Of a stretch of 64,000 nucleotides of DNA, positions 51,475 through 64,000 are shown in pieces; the stretch's first letter is position 1, and each line of letters starts with the position of its first letter. A program made the translations under genes and the position numbers. Below the pieces are notes generated by a model. That model had not been told where the DNA came from, did no database searches, and was given only the letters and a program-made list of their open reading frames with translations. The stretch lies in assembly GCA_035235625.1 (NCBI GenBank), contig CP141148.1:32241057-32305056 (forward strand), given 5' to 3'. The stretch is from Saururus chinensis. Its lineage: Eukaryota > Streptophyta > Magnoliopsida > Piperales > Saururaceae.

Positions 51475-51957
51475 TGTTATAGAGTTCTGGGCGAACAGAG
51501 TATAGTTTTACTGTTCCCCTATCTATACTGCGGAAATATGGATCTAGGAACACTAATACAAAAGTAAAGTATATAAGAAAATTTAACATGGTTCGGCCTT
51601 GTTGCTTACATCCACGAGATCACATAATTCCATTAAATAAAGAATCAGAGTACAAGAGAATTACAAGATTTCTCAGCAATGCTCCTCATGCAATACACAA
51701 GAAGAAAACTCCAACTTCTTCCTCTCAGAAATTTTTGTTTTCCTTCTCTCTATGTTCCTCTGCGTCGAACTCTCCGATTCCGGTTTGTGGCAGCTGAAAG
51801 TCTCTTCTCTGGTCCGGAATTCTTCTCTCATTAGAATCCACTTTACGTCTCTATCACATAAGCCTCCTTTAATGAGCCTATTTATAACTTAGGTCTTAAA
51901 GTGATAAAGTCCAAACTACCCTTCACTTAAGTTCCGTAATTTGTTTTACCACCAACA
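51475..51957 (-). mobile_element. Copia-like solo LTR (tentative borders)
   Basis: On the minus strand it begins TGTTGGTGGTAAAAC, has a TATA-like TTATAAATAGGC, and near its far end carries the ACATGGTTCGGCC...ACATCCACGAG motif (plus-strand reading) common in plant Copia LTRs. The proposed left border has CAGAC and the right CAGCC, 4 of 5 matching. A duplicated CTGGxCGAACAG motif at the left makes that border uncertain. The motif recognition is from memory. Confidence 0.45.
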
Positions 51958-51962
51958 CAGCC

Positions 51963-53500
51963 TGTTGCAAAGGGAGACGCTATATATGAGCTCACCGGTA
52001 GACGGTCGGAGTAACTTCCGCTTCGCTCCTCATAAGTATTAGTAGCAATCGATCCCGCTCGAAGTTGAAATTGTGCACTTTGGTTGTTTGTCGTTTTTAA
52101 GATCTTTTTTTGTTTGGTAAAGGCTCCTCTAAAGCCTTGTAAAATTCATTTTTTTACTTCAGCACTTTTTCTCTGCCTTTTGTTCTTCACCTTTTCCGTT
52201 TTATTCTTCATCTTGACTGTGTTGTGAGGTACCACAGGTTTTGGCATGTGAGAATCAAAACCTTCCATGCAAAAAGTCCATTTCATTCAAATCTAGTATT
52301 TTCTTTAAAAATAGTACTGATCTCTTTTGATTCACCTATGTAGTTGAAGGGTCTCTAATTTTTGCCTTGTCTATAGAACCTTTGTTCAGACGTTCTATGT
52401 AAGAATGTTCTCAGATATTGTCAATACACTTTTTTTATAATACCGGCTTGTTGGTAAAATAATTTTAAGTGTTTTTTTAAAGATAATTGCTGTTACTCTT
52501 TTTTTTTTTTGGATATATATCCTTTGTTACAGTTTGTACTACAATGTTAAAGTGGGGATACTAAAGTGAGGATGGGTGGTATTGCAATTTTTTTTAATTT
52601 ATTTTTTCACTCATTAGATATTCTTTAATGTTGACCGTCTAGCATCTATTTACAGTGATTTGAAATTTATATTATCACTTAAAACAACTAATTGTGCTAA
52701 ATTATACTACCACTAGAGCTGAAAGTACCATTGTTTTTATTCCATGGGACTTCGGTGAGTGCTTACACAGATTTTGGATGATGTTAGCTAATTTTACATT
52801 TTTTAATAATTTACTTAAAATTCTATTATAGTGGGTTAATCATTTTGTACTACTAAAACTACCTTAAAACATTGTATTTATTACAAAGTTACTTACAATG
52901 ATAAGCTAATTGTTGACTGTCTGTAACAACTTTACCAAGTATTGGTGATGTTTATAACAAATACTGGTGGTCCGACATGATATGACATTCTAAAAATTTA
53001 AGAGCAATTTTAGACATAGTGACGGAGCAATTTTAGGCATAGGCAAAGTTCTTTTGCCCATTTCGGCAAAATTTTTGTTTAAATTTTTACATCGATCAAT
53101 TCATGTTCGTCTCAATTTGTTTTTTAAGCTGATTTAGGCGGATTTTCAAGGTAGGGGTTTTATTAAGTAGAAAGTTTGGTTGAGCCGGATCTCATATAAC
53201 TAATATGAGCCTCGTATAAGTTATATGTTTTGGTTAATATCATATCTTGTCTTTTAAAATAAGGGGTTCTGGATCCTAACTATATATTATTAATAAAATA
53301 TGTCAATTAAACCCCAAACCAAAGGAAAACCCTAGCCGTCACAATTGATGCATTGCTTCCAATGAAAGAACTTTTCCTGTTGATCCATTCGACCACATTC
53401 CCCAGTTGATCATTGATTTACCGTCCGAAAAATTATTTTCATGAGTTTGCTGTCCGACAACTTTTTCTTGAGTTCGTCGTATGATAATGTTTCCTTCATT
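51963..53500. other. AT-rich intergenic, nothing recognised
   Basis: T-rich sequence without open reading frames of note or paired repeats. A 25-bp tandem duplication (TCAGCCGTACGTCATCCA) follows at 53509-53558. Confidence 0.4.
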
Positions 53501-53819
53501 CCTATCTGTCAGCCGTACGTCATCCAATGTCCATCAGCCGTACGTCATCCAGTGTCCATCAGGTGTTTCTGGTCATTCCACATTTGATCCAACATCCGAA
53601 ATTTCATTCCCATCATTTTGCCACTAGCTTCATATGAGTCTGATGTATGTTAGTCCGATGCCCGTAAGTCTGCCGTTCAGAAGTGTCAAAATGAACCAAC
53701 ATTGATTTACTAAAGAAAACTCATTCCCTGTGTAGCTAAGCTTCTTCTAAGATATATTTACTTCTTTTATAATAGAAATTTACTTCTTTTATATGTGATT
53801 CTCATTATCCACATTAACT

Positions 53820-56800
53820 AATAATAATAGAATAAAGTCATATTTTTTGCTTATTATGATTGATGCATTGACCATATTCAAAATTACGAAACCCTGTTTA
53901 TGTGATTAGGATTATTGTATACATTTGATTTATGAAAGTGAATGATTCATATTTTGTGATTTAATGTAGTTAAGTATATATATTTGGTCTAAATTAAAAG
54001 TAAAATATACAAATATAGTTACATATTTAGCTTATTATGTTTGACATAGTTAATATATTTCAAACTAAGCAGTACTGTTTATGAGATTAGGATTATTGAG
54101 ATTATATATAAATTTTTTGTGTTTTTTTTTGTTCACTAGTTACTAATATTCCAAGCTTCGTATGTGTGAAATTTCTTTATTCTGATTGACAAGTTTGTAT
54201 TGTGTAATTTTTCTTTATGAAAGTAAATACTTCAATTTTTTTAATGTAGTTAAATAAATATTTGCTCAGTTGATTATCAGATACCTTTGGTCTATGAAAG
54301 TAAATAGTTTAGATCTTGCATTATTTAATGTTGACTAGTATATGTATTAAATCTAAATTGAAAGTAAAAATATATGCTTTTGTGTTAAAAGAAATTAAGT
54401 CAATTTGTGAGTTGACAAAAAAATAAATATTATACTTATTATTATTTATATATTAAATATTTTTATAATTAATAATGAATTAATCTTCTATGTAATTTTA
54501 TTAATATAAAATATTTATTTTTTTTTATTGCAAATATGGCTAATGGGTCTAATCTGATTTCTTTGATAAGGTTCTTTAAAGATTATAAGATCAGTTTTAA
54601 CAAACAAAGAATAGACTTGTTTTAGAAGACTCCTTTATGGGGTATATTCAATGTCCTTATAAATATGAAAATACATTTTATAGACTCAAGAAAAGAAAGT
54701 AGTGACATCAGAATTGCTAAATATGTATGATTTAACACAAAAAGCCTTTAAACATGGAGGGAGGTATTTATAGTTTCGAGTGATAGATATAATGTTTATA
54801 TTTGGTATCCCATAATCTACGATTGAGATAATAAAGAAAAAATATAAAAGAAAGCCTAATATTGATTTTGTAAATAGAATATTTGGGAATGTTAAAAGAC
54901 TTTGGATAAAAATGCAATATGAAGAGCATTAGAAGAAGCTCTGTTGGGAAAGACTCAATGATGTAGAAGACTCCATAAGACTTGTTTGTCTTTTTTTTAT
55001 TTTTTGACACTTTTATTACCAATTACAGGAGTTCACTATAGTTGGGGATTTATAATTCTTATAAAAGATATTAAATATATGGTAAAATATGCATAGCCCC
55101 AGTTAATAAGAAAGTCATTAATGAATTATGTACATGAGAATTACAAATATCCAAAAAGTGTTGTGTGATAGGTTTAATGGTAAATTTCTTACATTTTGAT
55201 TTTTTAATTCCAATAGAAATTTCCAAATAAAATGCATACAATTTTTTGCTATTTTTGTTTTTGGAAGTTTTGGCTATGTGAATACAGTAAATTGTTAAAG
55301 CAAAATATTATTAAAAAGAGTTTGAGAGATCTGTCGCTTCAATTAACAAACAACCCTTTGCTAGAATTGACACCCTAGTATTTTTCGTTAATATAATATA
55401 TTATTATATAAAATAAAGTATTATTTAATTTTAATTATTTATATTTATTTGAATAGGTAATTGAACTTGAGCTTTTTGAAACAGAAAAAGAAAAAGAATT
55501 TTTTAAAATTTATGAGATAAGAAAAGGGAAGACAAAAAGAATAATTGAAAGTAGGATTAAAATTAAAGCCGGTAAGACAAAAAAATGTTCAAATTGAAGG
55601 AGAATTTGAAATGCAGAAGAAAGTCTTATGCAAAAGAATATAAATGAAGGTAAGTTTAGTACAACATTCATAGTATATATTATCTTCACTAGGATATTAA
55701 CATTTAATGAAATTTATTAAAATTCTTGAAGGAAACCAAGAAGTAGAAAGAGAGATTTATCTTTACTAGAATATTTGCAGTATTAATTATTTTGAACATG
55801 ATTTTAATCAGATATATTAAAAATTTATGAAGGAAATGAAAAAGAAAGGAGATATAACCTAATCAAAGAGAGTATCAAAAAATTATAATGAGGGTAAGAA
55901 TATACTTCTGTTGAATAAAATATTTATAGTACTACTTATCTTAAACATAATTTTAATATTTGATTAAATATTTATAAATTGAAGAACTAAATGAAGAAGA
56001 TAAAAAATGATTGAAGATAATTCTGAATAACAGAAGATGGATGATCAACCTGACAATCTTTTTTTTGGTAAGCTTAAATTCTTATATTGGGTAAAAACAT
56101 TTGTTAATACTAGCTTTTTATTTTGATTTAACAGTAAATATATACGTTACATAATATTATTATTTTTTTCTATTCAGTAATGAATAGTTATTTTATTATT
56201 TTATTATATAATATGGTTGACAAAAAGGATTAGAGATTGTTGTTTTGAAAGTTTAAATTAATAAAATTTTGAAAGACCTTATAGAAAAAAGAAAATAAAA
56301 GATAAGATTTGAAGAACATCTTCAGCAACTATAAGCTTATAAATTCGATTATAAAAATTAACAAAATGTTTAAATGGAAGGGAAAGATGAGGAAATTAAT
56401 AAATTAAAAAAAAACTGCAACTATAAAAGTCTAATGATGGTAAAGATAAAGAGATTAATATGCCTCTTTCTGAAGGTCTAGTGCTGAGAGTATAATCCCC
56501 TTCATCATCAATACAATTAAAAGGGAAGAGAAAGAATGAAAGAAAACAAAAAGTTGTTAAAAAAAGTTATATGATTAATCGAGTAAAAATAAGAAGTAGA
56601 GGACTTGGGAAATATGAGAATGCTAGTTCAGTTTATATTTATTGAAAAATAACAAAGAGAAAAAGAGATTTAAAGGAAAAAAGACGACTCTAATAACATG
56701 AAGTTAAAAGGGGAAATATTTTGATCTATTTATGACAAGTATCAAAAGATAAAATAAAGACTATGGAGGACAAAAATGATAACTTTTGTGAAAAATATAT

Positions 56801-58422
56801 TTTTATTTAAAATAGTATAGATATTTTTACTAATTAATTGCATAATTGTTAATAAATTTTTAATTTATTTGTAAGTATTAAAAAGAATAAAGATGAAAAA
56901 ATAACACTTGATGACATTGATGATTTGTGTAGAGAGGAGATCAAAAGCAATGTAAGTATAATAATATTTAATCAGTAAGCTTACATGTTAAAATGTTTTA
57001 AATTGTTAGGTAGTATAATAATATGTATTCAGTTATATTTTATAAATAAATTTACTATCATATGCTTTTTGACAAGTGGTTAATGAATTCATTAATGCAT
57101 TAAAAATTGAAGTTCAAAACATGCATTCTTTAAACCATATTTTCAAGAACTCCAGTCAACAAGATACCTATTATTCTCAATAGTATTTATGAAGTAAGAA
57201 AAAGATGATGAATCCCATAATTGACATTTATTAATAATAGATAGAAACCAATTACTCTGAATACGAAGTAAGAATAATAAAATGAAACCCATAAATGGTA
57301 TTTATTAATGATGGACAAAGAAGAGAAACAAATGAAACACTTAAATCCTATTAAAGGAAGAAAGTTTTCTCTTTACAACAACAAAAAAAGATGATATCAC
57401 ATGGGTAACTATTTATTTTTATCTATTTTATATTTTTAATGAATTTAAATATTATTTATATTTACTCTCGTAAAAGAGGTACTCGTACTAACTATTGAAA
57501 TTTATCTTATTTCTTTTTATCATAGAGGGATAAATTGGTTGCTTATTTAACTAAAAAGTCTCGCCCTACGTTTAATCTTATGAGCTAGAAAGAGAGTTTA
57601 TTCAAAAAAATATATAAAATAGCAAAAAAATAAATAATAAAATTAAAAATAGAATGTAAATAAGATGTAATTAGGATTAGGATTATTAATATTATATATT
57701 TTCTTAGTTGATTCTTGTATACTTTTTGAAGTATGAAAGTTAAGATTATATATTGGACTTATTATGATTTATGGAGTTATTATATTTCAAAATATGCAAT
57801 ACTGTTTATGAGATTAGGATTATTAAAATTAAATATTTCCTTACTTGATTATTATATACCTATGTTTTAAAACATAACCATATTTATTGTTTATGTAAAT
57901 AATATGTAATTAATTTAAAATATAAATATATTATATTTTTCTTTTGCAGATATAACTCTATAGTGTAGATCTACTAAAAATGTTAGAAATGATTTTAATT
58001 GATAGTATATGATACTATTTGAACAATGTGTGTTGAAACCGGGGATGAAACAATTGTTGTAAATTTTAGATGATAAATATAAATTTAATTGTCATAATGA
58101 GTTGAATTTCATGTCTTAGATAATGGTGAAAACATGTTCAATTTGTATTAAGTGCATGGATTTAAACATGTAGAATTCAGTTGTTGAATTATTATGAATA
58201 TAGGATGTATTAATATTTTAAATGTGTGGATCTAAATAGGTTGAATTTGTGTTAAATGCATGGATTTAAACATTTAGAATTTAGTTGTTGAATTATTGTG
58301 AATACAGGATGTATTAATATTTTAAATGTGTGGATTTAAACAGGTTAGGAAAATAGTAAAAACAAGCTTAGTTAATGTAGAATGCATAGATTAAATAAGG
58401 TAGAATTTAGTTGTTGAATGTA
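53820..58422 (+). mobile_element. AT-rich decayed transposable element region
   Basis: Very AT-rich. Direct copies of a block holding CTTATTATGxTTxAxxxAGTT and CTGTTTATGAGATTAGGATT occur at the left (near 53,850 and 54,030) and at the right (near 57,755), bracketing a coding relic at 54535-55380 and Glu/Lys-rich fragments to about 57.4 kb. A tandem repeat of TGCATGGATTTAAACAT-type units (58153, 58257, 58383) closes the region. True ends and TSD were not found, so the extent is approximate. Confidence 0.4.
54535..55380 (+). pseudogene. TE-derived plant ORF relic
   Basis: Starting at ATG 54535 the frame reads LISLIRFFKDYKISF. After stops and shifts, pieces such as TPLWGIFNVL, NRIFGNVKRLWIKM, DVEDSIRLVCLFF and ITGVHYSWGF follow each other in order. 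This order resembles a plant-specific transposon-associated protein family, often found with Ulp1-like protease domains in Mutator-like elements, in which a GG...DI..IFGIP core is followed by a DVxxxxRLxxL helix. No protease core was seen downstream. The assignment rests on pattern memory and is tentative; the decay itself is clear. Confidence 0.4.
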
Positions 58423-58906
58423 TGTGAATACCGGATAAATTCATATATTACTAAATTAGTACCATTGATCCAGTTATGCAAGAGAGAATTCGAGAGATTT
58501 CATTTGCATACTTCAATGAGTTTAGTTATCTTTTTTTTATCATTTTTCCATAACAAAATTACAAATACTATTTGTTTTTCATCTCCACTTTATTGGTACT
58601 TTTCATCTATATCTTCACATTCTCATGGCAAAAAATGAGGAAAATTGCTATAGATCATATGGAAAAAAAGAGACCCAACTTATCCAATTGGATGAAGTTC
58701 GACAGAAAATGAAATTTGATAAGTCTCACCGAAGCATATATATGGGAGTAGCGTTAATTGAGACCAGTTGACATGCGCAAAGCGCATATGTGCCTAATGG
58801 GCTGGTGAAATGGGCCGCTCTAATGTGTGACCCCCCCAAACAAGTCCCATAGAATGATTTTGGTCGATGCCACTGGACATAGGCAGCTGACAAGATGAAC
58901 GGCTAG

Positions 58907-59570
58907 GCGGCGAGTTCATCAAGCTGGACAGTGGACGACAGAGGCACGTACGGCAACACCGATGACATGTTGTGCACAGTTTGTCGGATTTGTGCTGATT
59001 GGGGCAAAGCCGTCAGCTGGGGAAGGAAAAGGTCGACACTTTGAAGAGCATTAGCAGACAATGTTGAGTTGTCAACAAACGTGCTAAAAACCAGTAGAGA
59101 AGAGGCTGCATAGCCGGCAAGCTGAGAGGAGACTGGTGGCAATGGTGGATTAGTGGGTGTGGCAACAGTTTGCGGGAAAGACAGGCCACTGTGAACAATG
59201 AGGGCACCAACTGCAACGAATCTAGATTGAAATCAGGCGAAGGCAAGGCTGAGGAGGAGAGCGTTGTCAAAGGAGGCAAACGTTTTACATAGAAGCAAGA
59301 CAAGCTCCGTCAGGCCCTGCACATCCAATCGCTAATCCATGGTCTAAAGTTTGCTGACTTGTCGAAGCAATTTCAAATTTTGCTGCATCAAAGCCATCCT
59401 CAATTCAACGATTGAACGAGCTGAGTTCGCCAACAAGTTTTTGGTGCGTCTTGTGGAGGCCTGAAGTCGTCCGATGAAGATTAGTGTCAAAAACATCTCA
59501 AGCTGATGCTACAACGCACCAATCTGGGTACAAGTGGCGTCCAATTCATGCTGCCAGCCATGGCATCAGG
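58907..59570 (-). pseudogene. Gag-like coding relic, unassigned
   Basis: Minus-strand fragments with few stops: a coiled-coil-like stretch (QASTRRTKNLLANSARSIVE near 59,390-59,460) and a long hydrophobic/Ser-Thr-rich run (58907-59142, LVFSTFVDNSTLSANALQS). GC content is higher than in the flanks, and both edges change abruptly to AT-rich DNA. It may be the N-terminal part of a retrotransposon polyprotein, but no zinc knuckle, protease or polymerase is visible. Function unknown. Confidence 0.25.
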
Positions 59571-60143
59571 AAAGAGGCATCAGCCGATTTGAAAGCTGAT
59601 TACCTGACCTGATTTCGACTGGATTCCCAGCCCTACGTCTTCTTCAAACAAAAGAAAGTAAAAGAGAACGACTCAAACCATGAATGAAAATAAAAGGAAA
59701 ACCATGAAGTGAGTCCAAACGTAAAACATAATTTCAGGACTAATGCTTCCCCGAGCCCCAAGGGTGGACTTCTCTGTAATCAAAATTTCGCCAAAAAACA
59801 AGGATGAGTGACGAGTGTCCATCCAGTGTGGGCCCAACTTCCACATCCATAAACAGAAGATCCGTATTGGTTGGCAGCTTCCATTTTCACCAGTCCGGTT
59901 TGTGCCACAATATCTATCTCGCGTTGAAGAGATAGACAAAGGGCTCGGTGCTGTATCATTTCCTGTTCCAAATTTGGCACCCCCTCCTTACACCCCAAGG
60001 AAAAGAATTCTGTTCCAGATACAAAAATGCAATTGTCATGAGAGAAAAGCACACACGGATAGGATCTACTTATATAATATTGGTGAGCAAATGAACTACC
60101 TGTCAGGAAATCCCTCACGAGGGACCTGTATATTCTTTTAGTA

Positions 60144-63100
60144 TCAGTTTTTCTTCTTCCTACTTTTCTGTTTCACTGCATCTCTCAGAGTCCTCTGTGA
60201 GCCTGTTTCAGGTACTGAACTCGATTTGTCAATGGTAACTAGACCGCCTACATGTTTGTTTATGGATGGTTCATCCGGCACAGGATCATCTGGAGTTAGA
60301 GGGCTGCTCCCCTTTTCTTGTCCCCTATCCAACATAATCGAACCTACATTGAAAAAGAAATTAGCACTTAATTTGGGTTTGCTATATACATAGAAGGAAC
60401 ACCATATAGAAAACTCAAGACTTAGGGTTGCATCGAAAACCCGAACCCGAACCGATCCGAATAGAACTGACCCGAAATTAAGAAAAAAAATACCCGGGTG
60501 AATCTTGGGTCGGGTCCAGCATGTCAAAACCCAAGAATTGACCCCGAATCGACCCCAAATCGACCCAAGTTCCTAATTAACTTATAAAAATTATATTTAA
60601 CCTTGATTATATGAATTTTTATAGATAAAATTAATTTAATATAATGTCAAATTAGTTTGAATTCGTGGAAGTGACCTGACCTTAGATACAATTTCGGTTC
60701 CTATTTTAGTTCTAGAGTTTTTCGGGTCGAGTCGGGTCCAAAAATTTCAGTTTTTATCTCCGGTCGGGTCTAAGGAACTCGGTTCCTATCTCAGGTCGGG
60801 TCTTACAAAACCCAACCTACCCCGACCCGAGATGCAGCCCTATTCAGACTATCAGAATCATAGGCATTCATGCAAAGTATAACATGCCATCAATTATGGT
60901 AAAAAAATAATACAAAGCCAAAAGATACATTGGTCAGAGTTTCATGATTACCTTCACTTAAGCTGCTTTTGGACCCACACATACCCTTAACAAGTAGGGT
61001 TTTAGTCTCAATTAGATGTGGACAGGAGTAAGAATTTCGCATTGGAAATTTCATACTTTTGTACTATAAAAACTCACACTTTTAATTATTCATAATTATA
61101 GATAATGTGACATGAAATTAACTACATATAGGATCACAAATTTCTCTTCATTTGTTTTAGATATTTATACTATTGTATACCAATATTTAATATCACAACC
61201 ATAGTAATAACTACAAAATTTGCTTCGCATGTTCTATCCTAAACTATAAATAGCAGCCATATAGCCTCGTCAGCTTCCAAATTTGGATGGGACTGTGTTC
61301 AATCATGGCTTTATTCACAAACATGTTGTTCAAAACCAGTAAAAAGAAGTGCACTAATGCTTCAAAAAGTAAAAGGAAAAGCATACCAGTTGAAGTTGCA
61401 GGCCTCCTAAAAGAACTCAAATCAATTCCTGTCGAGTAAGGATCCCTGCAAATGCAGAGCATGAAACTTTAGGAGATTGCCAACCGCAAATCCATACTGT
61501 TATTTATTTCAAGACTTAGGGACCAGTAGCTACATGGGACAGCTGTAGGATGTCAACCACCAAACCTTTCAGATACCATAAAAACACATAGTGTGACCAA
61601 CTACTAGGAAGGCTTCTCAACAAAAAACGATGCCACTGATGGTGTAGCCAATAAGAATAATTTCATGTAATGCTCAATGCAACTAAATGTTGAAAGGGAT
61701 GTCCAACGATCCAAAAACCATTCTCCAAAAACACCGCTTAAGCCACAACAGATAAACTTTAGCTTCGCCCAACCACAGTAAGTAAAGCCCAACTGCGGCT
61801 GAGTTCACATGCACTGGTTCTTATTCAAAGCTAGTACTTTAACAGTGTAACATCATTTCGTGTTGTCTCTTCAAAAGAAGTAATGCACCTAGAAAAAAAA
61901 TCATCTAAAGCGCAGTAGAGAATGCACACATTCATTGCTTTATCAGTTAGAAAAAAAAATGAAATTATGACCCGTTTAAGAAATAACTTATGCATAAGCA
62001 TTCAAGGGTAAGGCATCATTCTGTTCGGCTCCAGTACCTCACCCAAGAAAGTAAGAAGGAAATCTCTACATGGTATACTTTTCCCTGTCCTCTCTTCTTA
62101 TCAGGACCTCAACTTAGACAATATCAACAGAAATCCTAACCATATAGAATGAGTGCGAGAAGCCCTACCACTTGGAAGGACCACCAATGAATGTTTTAGC
62201 ACTTTCAGTAGATTTTTGCAACAATCTTTGTTCAGGAATATTAGCAGCTTGAACCTTCTTAGTCTCATGGTTAGAGCTTTCTCCCATCTCGACATCCATT
62301 TTAATCTCGCCATCATCTTCCTTGATACCAGAATGGCCATTGAGCTTCCCCATTTTGACATCTGGTTCACCAACATCTACAGCCACTAATGTAGGATGGC
62401 GCTTGACCTTTCTGAGAGCCCTTTCTGTGTTATATGCTTCCACCTAAGCAGAGAAGCAGAAGAATAGTAGAACGCTTAGGAGTGGATCATCCATTGCTAA
62501 GACTATCAAACGAATAACAAGTAATCGGTGTTGAGAGGGAGACATATAAAGTAATGCAATACAGGTACAAGCACATGAAACAATGACAATAAAAATAAAA
62601 AGTACTATTAATTCGACCACAGTGATCACTCAATTCAGAATAAATAAAATATATAGAGCCTATCAGATATACTTACTGAACTTTTTATTTTAGCTGTAAC
62701 ATCAGCCACTTTCACAGCAGCAATTCGTAAGCACTGCATCAATGTACTTTGCAAAACGCCTACTCCTCCAGCCTTCTGAATGGCACATACATCACCATTT
62801 GCATTCATAGTAACAGTTATCTTGCCTCCCGTAACAGCCTCTTCCTTATGAGTTGGATCAATCACCTATGCATTAATATTTATTTCACAACAACCAACAA
62901 CCACAAGTTTAGTTCTAAAACATGCATTGTCTAACACACTGATAGGAGAAAAGAGACAAGAAATGTTGGGGAAACTCTTCCAACCAATTATTACCTACCA
63001 CAATGTTCCCAGTATCAAAAACTGCAAAAGTTACAGCTACAGGAAGATGGTGTATTATCAATGGAAGAGGCTCATTGACCTGTATACAACGGTCAAAAGT

Positions 63101-63974
63101 TATGAACATAATGTGTACTTGTGAAAAATGTATGCAATATATCTTCAAAAATATATAAAAGTGAAGGTCCGCTTCAAATTTTAAGCCAATTATCTATTAA
63201 GTTAAGGCAACAAAAACTCATTATATATTGCTCCTTATTCTTTATGTATTTGTGCAGGTGTGAAAAAGGCCAATATACTCTACATAGCTTTCTCCTCCAA
63301 GCAACATTGAATGATCAATGAAGATGACATATAATATTATTTGAATCACGCTTTAATATAAAAATACATCAAATAACTTGCCTCAGCTGGATAAATAATC
63401 ACTTCTTGCCCATCTTCACCACCTAAAGTACAATCAGGCCTCCGAAATGTGGAAAGTGCAGCCAACGCAGCAATATTAGCAGCATCAACAAGATTCCTGA
63501 GATATTTAAACAAACAAAATAATATGAAACCCTAGAAGCAGCCAACAAGAACATCAATGCCACTCTTCATCATACCCCCCATTATCCAAAATGTGAAGAT
63601 CAACACGGATGGCCCATACTAATTTGCCAGACAGAATACACAGAGATTCTGTATCAACGGCCCTGCTTTCCCTGCAATCCCATATTCCAAAGTAAGGTCC
63701 ATAACTTTGAAAATATTTGACACGTAAATACTTGCCTGAGATGGCAAAAGAGTTTTGCCTGTACCTGAGACCACGGTCTATCACCCGCCCAAGCTCTATT
63801 GCAAATTCTCCTGGACGTCCAGGTTCAAAAGATGGATCAGCCATGGGTGAGAACTCAGTGTATATGGACAAAGACCCTTCATTTGGCCGGTCTTTGTAAG
63901 GCTGAACTAGCTCCGACGTAACGAAGCCCATGACATGAGTCTGGCCAAGTTGCACCTCGGCTGAACCATCTTCT
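60144..63974 (-). CDS. RRP45: Exosome subunit RRP45, 3' eight exons
   Basis: RNase PH-type core subunit of the RNA exosome (plant RRP45/CER7 group), which processes and degrades RNA in nucleus and cytoplasm. Exons from the window edge: 63974-63765, 63671-63576, 63496-63382, 63079-62999, 62865-62677, 62443-62169, 61445-61387 and 60343-60144 (stop at 60144-60146), giving 407 codons in frame. Visible: VQLGQTHVMGFVTSEL, SIYTEFSPMADPSFEPGRPG and RAVDTESLCILSGKLVW in the RNase PH fold; then EPLPLIIHHLP, CAIQKAGGVG and RKVKRHPTL; then a low-complexity tail with GGPSKWDPYSTG and a Lys-rich end (LRDAVKQKSRKKKN). The first exons (about 50 residues) lie beyond 64,000. The intron after exon 63496-63382 uses a GC donor. 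The intron before the last exon holds an hAT MITE. RRP45A versus RRP45B cannot be decided. Confidence 0.95.
60423..60842. mobile_element. hAT MITE (420 bp) in RRP45 intron
   Basis: Ends TAGGGTTGCATC / GATGCAGCCCTA are inverted repeats with one mismatch. Flanks TCAAGACT (60415-60422) and TTCAGACT (60843-60850) match at 6 of 8 positions, as expected of an aged hAT target duplication. The subterminal regions carry CCCGAACCCGAACC and GGTCGGGTC repeats. It lies in the last RRP45 intron, 79 bp upstream of the final exon. Confidence 0.85.
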
Positions 63975-64000
63975 CTGAAAATTCAACATAAGAAGTTAAT

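Noticed and set aside
59780-60141. Open frames on both strands just downstream of RRP45
   Set aside because: They overlap each other in opposite directions, have no recognised domain and lie outside the RRP45 stop. Probably chance or 3' flank.
1-64000. A novel multi-gene functional system
   Set aside because: The four genes are conserved, unrelated housekeeping genes on two strands. The remaining structure is explained by known transposon superfamilies and simple repeats.

Overview
This is nuclear DNA from a flowering plant. The evidence is four split genes with canonical plant introns and plant-type products, long AT-rich introns, and dense nested transposable elements. The species cannot be named from the sequence. 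No previously undescribed functional system was found. The real genes are conserved housekeeping genes, and the most informative material is the nested transposon architecture.

Genes. (1) Plus strand, 2486-8187: the 3' seven exons of TAF1 (TFIID subunit 1, plant HAF/TAF1 type), ending in a bromodomain; the 5' part lies left of the window. (2) Minus strand, 33001-26888: a complete 11-exon GT31 beta-1,3-galactosyltransferase of 403 aa. (3) Minus strand, 42156 to about 38.4 kb: a RanBP2-type zinc-finger protein with three fingers, nine exons resolved and the extreme C-terminus uncertain. (4) Minus strand, 63974-60144: the 3' eight exons of exosome subunit RRP45; its first exons lie right of the window. 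The four genes act in transcription initiation, Golgi glycosylation, RNA binding and RNA decay. Nothing suggests they work as a unit.

Transposon landscape. From 8.7 to 11.2 kb there is a run of small MITEs (hAT, Stowaway, fold-back). From 11,768 to 24,496 there is one degenerate PIF/Harbinger element (TAA target duplications, GGGGCT-type ends, a Myb/SANT-like ORF1 relic and a DDE transposase relic). It is broken up by three solo LTRs, each with its own 5-bp target duplication (the third LTR less securely bounded). A large fold-back element follows at 24.5-25.3 kb. From 33 to 38.3 kb and from 42.3 to 44.4 kb the DNA is intergenic with only small repeats. From 44.4 to 51.4 kb a long LTR-like sequence carries a nested 3.4-kb solo LTR (TSD GTGCA) and a 510-bp hAT MITE (TSD TGCATCGT). 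A Copia-like LTR lies at about 51.5-52.0 kb. A very AT-rich decayed element with a coding relic fills 53.8-58.4 kb, and a gag-like relic sits at 58.9-59.6 kb.

Exon boundaries were assigned by hand from reading-frame continuity, GT/GC-AG sites and resemblance to known families recalled from memory. No alignment or database search was run.
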